NCBI GenBank assembly: GCA_951640165.1
Contig: OX621264.1
Span: 7,383,001-7,447,000 of the forward strand
Length of the DNA stretch: 64,000 bases
Reading direction: 5' to 3'
Source of the DNA: Pseudoips prasinana
Taxonomy: Eukaryota; Arthropoda; Insecta; Lepidoptera; Nolidae
A model generated the notes under the pieces. The model saw only the letters and a program-made list of their open reading frames with translations. It was not told the origin of the DNA and made no database searches. Each line of letters opens with the position of its first letter. Position 1 is the stretch's first letter. Shown piece after piece: positions 10,061 through 20,540 of the stretch. A program made the position numbers and the translations under genes.

Positions 10061-11050
10061 TTGGCCCAACTGGAGTTCCGAACACACCCACTTCTAATCG
10101 GAAACAATATGTCTGTTGCGAAGTCTTCCCCGTCAGGAAATAAGAAACTACCTCCCCCGTCCAATCTTCATGCGGCGCTTTCCGATCCGGCCTTGAGCGG
10201 GCAGTCGAAGTGCGATCAAACAAAAGATACCTTCGTCAACTTGGGCCGTAGAACACGGCGAAGACTCGACGCAGATTCCTATGAACAAAGCGATTCAGAT
10301 AGTTTACCGATTTTAGACGAAATAAATAAACTTTTTACAGATTTTGAGTCGAAACAAAATAGGAAATTTGATGATCTTAAATCTAAAATAGATGACGTAT
10401 TGATTCAAAACTCAAAGATTCAGGATTCTATAACTTTTTTTGCCCAAAAGTATGACGAACTGTTGAACCGTCTCAGTGTAACTGAACAAGAAAACTCCAC
10501 TCTTAAGAGGCAGATTAGTTCGTTAGAACTTAAAATAGATTATTTAGAACGCAGTGCTCGTGCTTCTATGATTGAAATAAATAACCTCCCTTTAAGTGTG
10601 CCTGAAACTAAGGAATCACTAAGCCAGAACTTGTGCAAGATCGGAACTACTATATGTGAACCTATACAGTTAACCGACATCAAAAATATATACAGATTGA
10701 AGGCAAAAAAAGATTCCCCTTCTTTTGGTACTGTTGTGGCTGAATTTCACTCATCCGCGCTTAAAGAAAATGTGTTGAAGGCGACAAGAATATTTAATAA
10801 ACGAAACGGTAATTCTAAATTATCGACCGCCAGTATTGAATTGCCGGGCCTGCCGAAACCTATCTACATTGCCGAGTCGTTGACCTCATATGCGAAACAC
10901 CTTTACTATCTAGGCCGAAAACTACAGAAAGAAGGAAAGTGTGACAGCTGCTGGCCGAACCATGGTGTGATTTTTATAAAAAAGGTTGCCGGTTCGATCC
11001 CGTTTCGTATAAATTCTGAAGCTGACATCCACAAAATTGTATCGATGTGA
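10061..11050 (+). CDS. LINE ORF1 protein (coiled coil plus FP-like domain)
   Basis: 329 residues. The N-terminal ~80 are polar and disordered-looking (Pro/Ser/Asp-rich). A heptad-rich coiled coil spans roughly 84-165 (IDDVLIQNSKIQDSI..., LKRQISSLELKIDYLERSAR). The rest (about 165-329) resembles the domain shared by insect LINE ORF1 proteins and the baculoviral FP-type protein family (Pfam Baculo_FP), recognised from EINNLP, a basic middle and a C-terminal GVIFIKK...I element. ORF1 proteins bind and package the element RNA. A second ATG at residue 17 is an alternative start. Domain assignment is from family knowledge, not a search. Confidence 0.75.
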   Translation: MAQLEFRTHPLLIGNNMSVAKSSPSGNKKLPPPSNLHAALSDPALSGQSKCDQTKDTFVNLGRRTRRRLDADSYEQSDSDSLPILDEINKLFTDFESKQNRKFDDLKSKIDDVLIQNSKIQDSITFFAQKYDELLNRLSVTEQENSTLKRQISSLELKIDYLERSARASMIEINNLPLSVPETKESLSQNLCKIGTTICEPIQLTDIKNIYRLKAKKDSPSFGTVVAEFHSSALKENVLKATRIFNKRNGNSKLSTASIELPGLPKPIYIAESLTSYAKHLYYLGRKLQKEGKCDSCWPNHGVIFIKKVAGSIPFRINSEADIHKIVSM

Positions 11051-11345
11051 CTAGGCAGGTTGCATGTACTCCTACTTATTTTATATTGTTCTTATTTTTT
11101 TGCTAATATTTCTGTAATTCTTGTATCACACACACATTTTACACAACACTACTCACTTTTAAACGTACTCATCGACTTCCCTCAGTATTCCTGCAAATTA
11201 CTAGTACTGGTATTTTTTGATCTACTCTGCATTACTATAACATCCCAGCACAACAAACACACCTGTGTTATATACATTCCCCTATCTGTGTTATATTTCT
11301 ATTCTAATTTTGACTTCACCTTAATGAGAAAGTCAATAAAATATA

Positions 11346-14321
11346 ATGTTTATAAATTTTGTCTTAAAATTCGATCCAATTATAAATGATATACAAATGG
11401 ATCTAGATCGTATATCGGTTGCAGATTCCTCTACATGTATGATTGAGGACTGTAAAGAAATTACCAGGGCCCATCCTAATGCCTTGTCGCTTCTCTGTCA
11501 AAATATAAGAAGTATAAATAAAAACTTTGATGGATTGACTACGCTTCTTAAAAGGAGTTTGACACCCTGGGATCTAATTATTCTGACCGAATGTTGGCTA
11601 CTGAACTCCCCTCCAATACCTTTACTCCTTGACTATAATTCCACGAATACCAACCAACATACGACGCAAAATGAGGGTGTTATTGTTTATTTCCGCAACT
11701 ACTTAAATGTATCTATTATTGAGCCCATAATTCAAGATGCTAACTGTTTATTGTTAACAATAAATAATGAGACTGTTGTGATCGCAATTTATCGTCCCCC
11801 AGCAATAAAAAATATCTCACCGTTTCTAGATTCCTTAAATGATATCATAAAGTCTGTCTCATCCTATAAAAATATAATACTAACTGGTGATATCAATATA
11901 AATATATCTGAAGATAATTCCGACCCTCGTGCAACCGATTATCTTACCCTCCTAGCTTATCATGGTATGCTGCCAGCACATACGCTTCCCACAAGAAACA
12001 ACAGGTCATGTCTTGACCATATCATCTTAAAAACTAGATTACCAGCGTTTTGTTTTGTCGCTCACACCACAGTCACGGATCATGATACAGTTCTGCTCTT
12101 TCTTGACTCATCCGTAAAATCGTATAATTCCTCAAAAAACTATAGGACAATCAAACTCCTTGACTATGATAAAATTAGGTTGGATCTTCTACAGGCAGAC
12201 TTCAGTCCGATGTATAATACTTTTAACTTAGATGAAGCAACCAACTTCTTTATTAATACCTTGAACCTAGTTACAGTCCGAAATTCTAAGCAGAAAGTGG
12301 TCTCCAATCGCAAACGTCTAAACAAGCCCTGGATGACCCTGGGGCTTCTTCGATGTTTGAAAAACCGTGACAAGTTACATCAAAAACTAAAGAAAATTGG
12401 CAATGATAATAATACTATATTACAAACAACCTTTAAAAGGTATAGAAATTACTGCACAATGCTACTTAAAGCTGCAAAAATGAACTACGATAAAGCACAA
12501 ATAAAAAATGCACATAATAACCATAAAAAACTCTGGGACGCTATAAAATCTATAACTCATACCGATAAAAAGCGGGTGGATGCAAGTTCTCTATTATCAT
12601 CCTCCGATCCAAAAAATTCTATTAACCATATAAACACATACTTTGCAAACATTGGACGTACATTAGCTGAAAATATCTCTATTCCTTCCTCTTCACTCCC
12701 ACAAAATGACAATGTCCATGGTTTCCAAAAAACGTTTGTCCTCCTAGAAACTGATGAAGCTGAAGTTGATTCTCTGATAATTAATCTTAAGAGTGATTGC
12801 GCGGTGGGTAGCGATAATATATCTGGTACGCTTCTTAAGTATGTTAAAAATATCGTAGTCCCTCATATTACTTATATCTGTAATCTATCCTTTTCAACAG
12901 GTATTTTTCCTAATGCCTTCAAGCTAGCCATTGTACATCCAGTGCACAAGGGTGGAGACAGAGATCGCCCTAACAATTATAGACCTATTTCCATCTTACC
13001 TACCCTATCAAAATTACTCGAAAGACTTATAAATAATAGACTTGTTAAATATTTAGAACAAAATAATTTACTATCCCCATCTCAATATGGTTTTCGAACA
13101 GGAATATCCACACAACACGCAGTACTCGATCTAACTAATAATATCGTTTCTAATTTGGATAAAAAAAGAAAGGTAATAGGCATATTCTTAGATCTAGCGA
13201 AAGCCTTTGATACGATTTCTGTCCTCTCCCTTGTTACTAAGCTTGAAAAAATTGGTATTAGAGGCATTCAACTATCTCTTTTCAAGAGTTATCTCACGGG
13301 CAGGAGACAATGTGTCAAAATTGGTGACAGGATGAGTGACGAGCTCCCTATAACCTACGGTGTGCCACAGGGCAGTATTATCGGCCCTACTCTATTTCTT
13401 ATCTACATTAATGACTTATGTCAATTAAAGTTTCCTAACTCATCTATTTTTACTTATGCCGATGATACTGCTCTGGTATTTCACGGTGACTCCTGGGAGT
13501 CAGTATTCCAGCATGCTCAATTCGGATTTCAAGTAGTTTCTGATTGGTTGTCCTACAACTTGCTCACTTTGAATATTGAGAAAACGAATTACCTCACCTT
13601 TTCACTATCCCAGACACGAAACATACCATCTTCTTGTTCCTTATTTGCCCACTCTTGTCCTCGACCTCGTAATGGTATATGCAACTGTCCACACCTTAAC
13701 CGTACAAACTGCATAAGATATCTGGGTATTCAGATTGATAACCGCTTACAATTTTATAAACATATCGATACCCTTACGTCTAGACTACGTAGGCTCATAT
13801 ACATTTTTAAGAATCTCCGCCACATTGCTGATACGCGTGTCTTAAAACTTGTATATCTTTCGCTTTGTCAATCTGTCATTCAGTATTGTATCGTTTCTTG
13901 GGGTGGCGCCGCCAAAACTTACATGCTGAAACTTGAACGCGCTCAGAGAGCTATCCTGAAGGTAGGTTGGAGTCTGCCGTATCAATTTCCTACTACCGAT
14001 TTATACAAAACTTGCAATGTTCTCTCCGTTCGGAAATTGTTCATTCTTAACCTCATTCTAACCACTCACTCCCAGATTCCCTTTGAACCTTCTAAATTTA
14101 ATTCTCTTCGCCGTAAATATACAGTCTGCTCCTCTGTCCGTGTGAGTTGTGGTATGGCCAAACGTTCCTATTATTTTCTTAGCAGTTTTATTTACAATAA
14201 GTCAAATAAAATTTTAAATATATATCCTATGTGTAAATCGAGATGTAGAAAAATAGTATCAAACTGGTTATCTAAACTGGACTACGCTGAGACCGAAAAT
14301 ATTATTAGAGTACTCACTTAA
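11346..14321 (+). CDS. LINE ORF2: AP-like endonuclease and reverse transcriptase
   Basis: 991 codons without a stop; ATG at 11397 (MDLDRISV) is an equally good start. Endonuclease motifs: LLCQNIRSINKNF, IILTECW, AIYRPP, ILTGDINI, SCLDHIIL, TVTDHDTV (about residues 45-260). RT motifs: NNYRPISILPTLSKLLERLI, QYGFRTGISTQHAVLD, GIFLDLAKAFDTI, YGVPQGSIIGPTLFLIYIND, and catalytic YADD at 704-707. Between the RT core and the YLGIQID box is a Cys/His-rich insert (residues ~768-790). The protein nicks target DNA and primes reverse transcription there. All catalytic boxes look intact, so activity is possible by sequence. Confidence 0.88.
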   Translation: MFINFVLKFDPIINDIQMDLDRISVADSSTCMIEDCKEITRAHPNALSLLCQNIRSINKNFDGLTTLLKRSLTPWDLIILTECWLLNSPPIPLLLDYNSTNTNQHTTQNEGVIVYFRNYLNVSIIEPIIQDANCLLLTINNETVVIAIYRPPAIKNISPFLDSLNDIIKSVSSYKNIILTGDININISEDNSDPRATDYLTLLAYHGMLPAHTLPTRNNRSCLDHIILKTRLPAFCFVAHTTVTDHDTVLLFLDSSVKSYNSSKNYRTIKLLDYDKIRLDLLQADFSPMYNTFNLDEATNFFINTLNLVTVRNSKQKVVSNRKRLNKPWMTLGLLRCLKNRDKLHQKLKKIGNDNNTILQTTFKRYRNYCTMLLKAAKMNYDKAQIKNAHNNHKKLWDAIKSITHTDKKRVDASSLLSSSDPKNSINHINTYFANIGRTLAENISIPSSSLPQNDNVHGFQKTFVLLETDEAEVDSLIINLKSDCAVGSDNISGTLLKYVKNIVVPHITYICNLSFSTGIFPNAFKLAIVHPVHKGGDRDRPNNYRPISILPTLSKLLERLINNRLVKYLEQNNLLSPSQYGFRTGISTQHAVLDLTNNIVSNLDKKRKVIGIFLDLAKAFDTISVLSLVTKLEKIGIRGIQLSLFKSYLTGRRQCVKIGDRMSDELPITYGVPQGSIIGPTLFLIYINDLCQLKFPNSSIFTYADDTALVFHGDSWESVFQHAQFGFQVVSDWLSYNLLTLNIEKTNYLTFSLSQTRNIPSSCSLFAHSCPRPRNGICNCPHLNRTNCIRYLGIQIDNRLQFYKHIDTLTSRLRRLIYIFKNLRHIADTRVLKLVYLSLCQSVIQYCIVSWGGAAKTYMLKLERAQRAILKVGWSLPYQFPTTDLYKTCNVLSVRKLFILNLILTTHSQIPFEPSKFNSLRRKYTVCSSVRVSCGMAKRSYYFLSSFIYNKSNKILNIYPMCKSRCRKIVSNWLSKLDYAETENIIRVLT

Positions 14322-14324
14322 ATA

Positions 14325-14455
14325 CCTCATACATACACGCACACACATGCACACACATGCACACACACACACACGCACTCACACAAACACACACCCACGC
14401 ACACTCACACACACGCACACTCACACTCACACACATATACACACATACTTCTGTT
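14325..14455. repeat. CA/CACG microsatellite in the LINE 3' UTR
   Basis: Interrupted CA repeat (ACACACAC with ATG, TCAC and CGCAC interruptions). It starts a few bases after the ORF2 stop and so is part of the LINE 3' UTR. The frames it opens (His/Thr-rich) are not genes. Confidence 0.9.
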
Positions 14456-14735
14456 TAATATTAAGACCCATGTTATACACGATTCACTTTCTTTTCAGTT
14501 TTCCTCTCAATACCAATACAATGATCGTTCCGTTTTGAATTTATTTATATCCGCATTAAGTTAAGTAATTTAAGAGGGTGATTGCCTGGAGATCTGTCAT
14601 ACAGGTCCTGAACCCAGTATAGACTCCAGCTCTCACAAAGGTCTAAATCTAAACTATTAAATTGTAACTATGTATAAGATGCTATGTACCTAAAATGAGA
14701 GAAATAAAAATGTTCTATTATTATTATTATTTTAA

Positions 14736-14800
14736 CCTTTATTTATTTGAACGCCGATAACTATACCGATGTTCAGCGACTTAGCCGGTAGCCCCCCGGA
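14736..14800. repeat. MITE-M half copy
   Basis: Right arm only: AACCTTTATTTATTTGAACG, ATGTTCAGCGACTTAGCCGG and TAGCCCCCC. It directly follows the (TTA)n end of the LINE, suggesting that the LINE or its tail interrupts or replaced the left arm. Bases 14801-15073 hold nothing I recognise. Confidence 0.65.
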
Positions 14801-15073
14801 CACATATTTGTGTTCTTATCATGTACTCAGAAACATGCGGGTTAATAGCATTTAATGAACAATCACAAACCATTGAACCGTTATCAAGACATTTATCAGT
14901 TAATGTACACAGACCTCTTGGTGATATAAATAACGCACTACATGATAAGGAACAATGTCAGTTGTAACACTGTTGTTAATCATACTGTCTCACCATTTAG
15001 TGACAGTTTAAGTCAAGTTAAAAATAGTATCATACATTTTGTCACTAGATGGCGTTAATTAATTTTTAAAAGT

Positions 15074-15170
15074 CGCTATTGAGATTTTCCTCCGTAGATA
15101 GTAGTCCCTGTTAACAAGATCACGCTATTGAGATTTTCCTCCGTAGATAGTAGTCCCTGTTAACAAGATC
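15074..15170. repeat. Tandem duplication of a 48-bp unit
   Basis: The unit starting CGCTATTGAGATTTTCCTCC and ending TTAACAAGATC is present twice without mismatch, separated by a single A. It abuts the 5' break of the Jockey-type LINE. Perfect identity suggests a recent duplication or an assembly join. Confidence 0.9.
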
Positions 15171-15178
15171 GGATAGGC

Positions 15179-18100
15179 ATGACAGGACATCAACCCATCA
15201 CCCTAGTCTCGGCCTACCTCCCCCCAGACAAGGAGTTGCTCCGGAGTAGGCATGTGTCGTTCGTTCGATCGCAAAGATCTGAATCAATACTGACCCGTTG
15301 GCAAAATGATCTGGTTCGTTCGACCCGTTCAATCAAATGGTTCAATTTCAAAAGAACATAGCAAAACAATAGTTTTGATTGATTGAGATCGCAGATCGCA
15401 GGTCCCAATAAATCATAATCAGTTGTTATAATTAATAAATGACATTAAATAATAAGCACTTTAAAAAACAAAAAAAATAATTTTTTTGGTAAGTATCATT
15501 ATTATATCATTGGTAAATTTATTTGGTACTGAATAAATAACGTTAAATTATTGGTAAAATAATGTATTTTTTATTTATTATTATATAATCTCAGATCAAT
15601 CAGAAAAATGAAACTAAAACAAGCGGTTATTTATAAAAATAAACAAATTTTCAACACCAAAAGACTATTAAAATATCTAAAGTAGGAGCAAACTAAAAGA
15701 ATATAATAGATTCTAGAACCCTATATTTAAGACTCATATTTCATTGTTAGATCGGTCGTCAGTCATACTACGTTAGTACCTTTTTTACTGTGTTCATACA
15801 TTCGACAAAGTCACCGCATCATCGGCTCACTCTCGGTTCGTTCTTTCTCTCACTCTTACCCGAACGAATTACCGCGACCTACGACGCGATCGTCAATGGA
15901 CAACGACTCGCGAGTCAGTGCAATCAAATGAACGAACGGATCATTTTCAATAAAGTGACCCGTTCGATAGAGACAACTTGAAGATCTGGTTCTTTTGAAT
16001 CGTTCAATCGCGAACGACACATAATTACTCCGGAGCGACCTCCAGACCCTTTACGACCATCCCTGCCACTATGACAGAGCCATCTAGCTCTGTCATAGTG
16101 GCAGGCGATCTCAACGCCAAGCACGTGCAGTGGAGCTGCGTCGCGAGCAACTCGCGGGGCGTCTCCCTTGCGCGAAGCCTGGAGGTCATCCCCTTCGACC
16201 TTATAGTCCCCCTCGAATCGATCCGCTATTCCAACCAAGTGGGCAACAGACCTGACATTCTCGATGTTGCACTTCTGAAGAACATAAACTTACGTTTGGC
16301 TTCTATAGATGTGTAACACGAGTTAGACTCTGACCATAGACCGGTCACCCTATGTCTCGCCTCTCGCACCGGTCCGTCTGACCGCGGCGAGAACGACCCC
16401 CCCAGATATGCGACCGATTGGAGGAAACTTGAGGAAAAACTCAAGTCAACATCATCGGTCCATCTAGACGCGATCCCCTCTCTCATAGAGACCCCTGAGC
16501 AAACGCACGCAGCGATCGGCTCACTCACGACTCACGTTCAAATCCAAGTGAACGAATGTTCCCGGGAGATTCCAGCGACTGATGAGTTCAGCCGATGGAG
16601 ACTCCCGGCTGATTTGCGTGAGCTGATGACTGAGAGGAATGCAGCCATCAGAGCCTACGACTCCTATCACACTGAGGAAAACCGCAGACGCATGTGTTCC
16701 CTTCGGCGAGCCGTAAGGGAATGTATAGCCGAGTTGCGGGATAACCAGTGGGATAGGAAGTTAAGCGAGATAGATCCTTCGCACCTGGCCTTTTGGCAGC
16801 TCTGCAAACGGCTCAAATCCGACACCCAATCGACCATGCCTCCGCTGCACCGACCGAATCAACGCCCAGCGTTCGATGACGTCGAGAAGGCGGAGTGCCT
16901 GGCTGACAGTCTAGAGGCCCAATGTTCGCCCAGCACTCTACCAGTAAACCCGGATCACCTTACTAAGGTCGACTCTGAGGTAGAACGTAGACTCGCTGCC
17001 CCACTCCCCCCGACCGCGATAGCACCCAGGGCAGAGTCCTCCCGGGAGGACGATGCCGTCGTAATAGACGACGACGACGACCCCCTGAGGCCAGTCACAA
17101 TCGACGAGGTGAGGACCCTGATCGGGGGTCTCCGCCCACGTAAAGCCCCCGGCGCCGACGGTATCACCAATCGTGTGTTCAAGCACTTCTCTGTGCCCCT
17201 ACTTAACCTGCTGGCCGCGATCTTCAACGCGGCCTTTTCCAATAACATCTTTCCACAACAGTGGAAGCAGGCCACAGTGATTGGTATACCGAAACCCGGC
17301 AAAGTCAAAACCGACCCGGCTAGTTATCGCCCGATAAGTCTCCTCAGCACGATGGGGAAACTTTACGAGCGCATAATCTACGCCCGCCTCTTGGCATACA
17401 CCAATGCCAACAAACTCCTCCCTGACGTCCAATTTGGCTTTCGAGCCAGACACTCATGTGTTCACCAGGTGCACCGCATCGTTGAACACGTCCTCGTAAA
17501 ATCAGCCCGGCAAGGTTGCCACACCGGAGCACTCTTCTTCGACGTGGCTAAAGCCTTCGACAGAGTCTGGCACAACGGCTTATTATACAAGCTGTTGGAG
17601 TACGAAGTACCAGACCGTCTCGTACACATCATACGAGACTTCCTGTCGGACCGTACCTTTAGATACCGCGTCGAGGGAGCCTTCTCCACCCCTCACCCGA
17701 TCCGAGCAGGAGTTCCCCAGGGGTCAGTCCTCTCCCCCCTCCTGTTCTCGCTGTACACCAGCGACATTCCCACCCCCAAGGCGGCCCATCTGGCCCTCTT
17801 CGCAGACGACACCGCTCTGTATTACTCGGGCAGGAGCCCGAGTGCCATTCACTCTCGACTCCAATCCGCAGCCGACGCCTTAGGCGACTGGTTCAGGAAA
17901 TGGAGGATCGAGATAAACCCCTCCAAGAGCACTGCCGTGCTCTTCTCTAGGGCAAGAGCCCCCCCGATCCTACCACCCGTCCGAATGTTCGGCGAGCCTA
18001 TCCCTTGGGATGGGAAAGCCAAATATTTAGGGGTGATCCTCGATCACAGGCTAAACTTCAGGGAGCACCTGCGGACCGTTCGCAATCGGGCCGCATTTGC

Positions 18101-18625
18101 TCTTGGTCGATTACACTGCCTCTTGAATGCACGCAGTAAAATGTCCCTTGTTAACAAGGTGAGAATTTACAAGACATTCGACCGATAATGACGTACGCCA
18201 GCCCGGTGTTCGCGTACGCCAGTCACAAATCCCTATACCGACTCCAAACGCTGCAGAATCGGTTTATGCGGCGCGCCGTGGGCGCACCATGGTACGTCCG
18301 CAATAAAAACCTACACGCCGATCTCCAACTGCCTACCATCAAGCAGTGGATGAAGCAAGCGTCTAAAACATACTTTGATTCGGCCACTCACCATCCAAAC
18401 CATTTGGTGGTAAAGGCGGTCAAGTACACCCCATTCAAGGGCTTCTCACGTAAGCACCGTCGTCCCAGGTCCGTCTTGGATGAACCGGACGACGAGATTA
18501 CTACTTACCTAGCTCAGATTAAAACCATTAGAGACTCCCGTGACACTCCACACAGACCGATAATTCGTACTCGTCGGACGAGAGTACGACCGCGATCGCG
18601 TCGCGACCTCCAACGCCCTCCATGA
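15179..18625 (+). pseudogene. Jockey-type ORF2, broken
   Basis: Endonuclease pieces: PITLVSAYLPPDKELLRS, then after the hAT element DLQTLYD and VIVAGDLNAKHVQW. RT pieces: PASYRPISLLSTMGKLYERI, FGFRARHSCVHQ, ALFFDVAKAFDRVWH, GVPQGSVLSPLLF and catalytic FADD at 17799-17810; the end is Arg-rich (TRRTRVRPRSRRDLQRPP). Lesions seen: the 781-bp insertion, a small inverted duplication at 16062-16105 that shifts frame, a TAA at 16314 in the frame that otherwise runs to 18188, and a 1-bp deletion near 18176 just before MTYASPVF. An inactive copy. Confidence 0.85.
15247..16027. mobile_element. Nonautonomous hAT-type element with 8-bp target duplication
   Basis: 781 bp flanked by CTCCGGAG on both sides (15239-15246 and 16028-16035). 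Ends are TAGGCATGTGTCGTTCG and, inverted, TAATTATGTGTCGTTCG (14 of 17 match). Subterminal GTTCG/CGAAC and AACGAACGG motifs are scattered in both ends. Removing the element plus one target copy restores the LINE frame KELLRSDLQTLYD exactly. An 8-bp duplication and TAG-like tips point to hAT. It encodes no transposase; the two short frames in it are noncoding. Confidence 0.88.
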
Positions 18626-19149
18626 CCCTTAGTTTGCATATCGTACCGATAAAAAGCCCCCCTCAACGCGGACGGGGGGCCGCGTCATGTCATTAACGTA
18701 GAGCGAAAGTTGCACAAAACTCCCTAAAATGATGATCTCTGCCCTCTCCCCGCCAGTAATCGCCCAGAGTCGAGGCTCGAACCCCACAGGGGGTGCCCTC
18801 CGGCGCGGGTTACTTAATTGCTAGACGGCTCGAGCCCTCTGCTCGCCTCTATAGTCCGGTGAAGCAGTGAAAGCCTCCTAAGCTAACTGTAGCGTCATGT
18901 TAAAAAAAAAAAAAAAAAAATCACCCGTTAATAAGATAGATATGTGGTGAAACAGTATAAGCGAATCCTTGTTATGCAAACCGACCAATATGGATTAGTA
19001 GTTATAAGCACTGTAACTTTGGTAATTGAAATAAATCTGACGGGGTGTTGGTTCCACTCCCGTATTCACTGATCTTTTTGGTTTTATTCAAACCCCAGTA
19101 AAGGGGTTTAAAGGACCCTAATCCTAGGGTTCTTCACATACTATACATA

Positions 19150-19548
19150 CAACATGTAACGTAATAAACGCACGTCCTAAAAATAGTTTGTTCAGAATCG
19201 TTAACTGAATCGATTTATATCATTTTTAATATAGGTAATTTTTTATCCCAAAATAATTAAAACTACGGAAATTGTTGTCATATTAACCCTGTACAGTCAA
19301 AACAAATTGAAATTGATCGTACTTAAGTCAAAGTAATAAGACTTTTAAAATAGCAGTTTTATTTGTATTCATACAAATTCCATGATTCAATACAAAATAA
19401 AGAAAAATAAACTTTATTCCAAGAAACTAATTTAGTAAATAACAATGCATATACATGTTAAATTAAAAATTCAGTGTATGTTTTATGATTACAACATATT
19501 ATTCTAATTGGGGTGTTTGAGAGTGTGCGTTAATTACGTTGCATGTTG
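19150..19548. repeat. MITE-N, copy 1
   Basis: 399 bp between TA dinucleotides, tips CAACATGTAACGTAATAAAC and inverted CAACATGCAACGTAATTAAC. The interior is AT-rich and includes GGAATAAAGTTTATTTTTCT on the reverse strand. Copies 2 and 3 are in the tandem block at 40681 and 42151. TA flanks suggest a Tc1/mariner-type MITE. Bases 18921-19149 show nothing I recognise. Confidence 0.8.
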
Positions 19549-19654
19549 TATGTGTCCATGATTTCTTTTGTATTGTTATTTAAATACCTAGAGCTTTGTA
19601 AAGATAACGCTCTTCAAAGTTTATTGTCAGAGTTTTTATGGTACAGTAATCTAT

Positions 19655-19806
19655 GGGCGCTAATTAATCGAACAAACGGGTCACACAAATGTGTGACCCA
19701 TAAATAGCTGTTCTGAGTCTGGATGTAATTTGAGTCCGTCTATTATATGTTTGTAAAGTACCCCGCGACACAGGGACTAGATTCCCTAATGCGGGCGTTG
19801 CCTTTT
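19655..19806 (+). mobile_element. SINE-D, 3' part
   Basis: Shares TGTGTGACCCATAAATAG, GTCCGTCTATTATATGTTTG and CCCGCGACACAGGGACTAG with the fuller copies at 40303 and 41805. The tRNA-like head is missing. Confidence 0.7.
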
Positions 19807-19864
19807 AAAGAAAAAATAACATCTTTAAAATGGCATTATTCGCCTCAAAAATATTACTTTGCCA

Positions 19865-20145
19865 TTAAATTTACATCCTAGCTTGGTGGTTATTTGATGG
19901 ACTGGACATATGATTAGAGATACGAATGGAAAAGGGACAAAAACAATAACATAATGTTATCCCAGGGATGGGAAGAGAAGTAAAGGGCGTCAAACAAAAA
20001 TATCAGGGTCATCTTCCCATATTTTTCCTTCAAAAGGTAACGGGTCCAGAGTGGACGAGAACAGCGAGAGACAGACAGAAATAGAAAGCTTTAGAGGAGG
20101 CCTTTGTCGGAAGACAAGCTGTGCAGTGAAACCGATCGATTAATA
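19865..20145 (+). mobile_element. RTE-like LINE C-terminal fragment
   Basis: Codes in pieces for GWEEK.RG..TK, then VTGPEWTRTARDRQ and KALEEAFVGRQAVQ, the TGxxWxRxARDRxxWKxLEEA ending of RTE-like ORFs. Frameshifts separate the parts. Bases 20146-20540 have no recognisable gene; the 62-codon frame at 20156 has no family signal. Confidence 0.55.
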
Positions 20146-20540
20146 TGTACATTTATTGTTTTATGGAACAGCAATAAAGGCTTATTTTTTTTTATTTTAC
20201 TTGACGCTTTCTATAGAATATTTAGTTGACGTTGTAAAAGAGACGAATTACTTTATTAGAGGCTATCTCATTTTCCCGTGGCTTAGTTATAAAATGAGAA
20301 GTTTGATCACGTGGCCAAAAAAAAATGTGTTGCTTAACTTATAATTTCTCGTAATCATGGATCAGCTACTCGAAAAGATCGCTGGAAGTTCTGCGCCGTC
20401 CAATAATTAGGATGTTATTGCGATTGCCACGGTTTTTCAATGCCTCTACAATGTTAGCGGTTACCCATACTGATGGACCCATAATAACTAGCAGGTCTGT
20501 ATACCTTTAATATTTTTAAACTTTCGTGATTTGTACACAT

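Larger units (their letters stand above)
9966..14735 (+). mobile_element. LINE with two open ORFs, apparently full length
   Basis: A two-ORF non-LTR retrotransposon of the CR1/Jockey superfamily: ~95 bp leader, ORF1, a 295 bp spacer, ORF2, and a ~410 bp 3' UTR that contains a CA microsatellite and ends ATGAGAGAAATAAAAATG and (TTA)n. Neither ORF is broken, in contrast with every other LINE here. The 5' limit is inferred from where the neighbouring minus-strand LINE stops; no target duplication was identified because the left flank is another repeat and the right flank is a truncated MITE-M. Confidence 0.8.
15171..18920 (+). mobile_element. Jockey-type LINE, 5'-truncated, carrying a hAT insertion
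   Basis: Starts inside the endonuclease domain, continues through RT, a basic C-terminal tail and a ~290 bp GC-rich 3' UTR to a 19-A tail. The 3' UTR motifs (GACCCTTAGTTTGCATA, GTAGAGCGAAAGTTGCAC, CGAGGCTCGAACCCCACAGG) recur in 3'-end copies at 37275-38090 (minus) and 45669-46320 (plus). A nonautonomous hAT element is inserted in the endonuclease part. Confidence 0.85.

Noticed and set aside
14347..14538. His/Thr-rich frame after LINE ORF2
   Set aside because: It is the CA microsatellite of the LINE 3' UTR.
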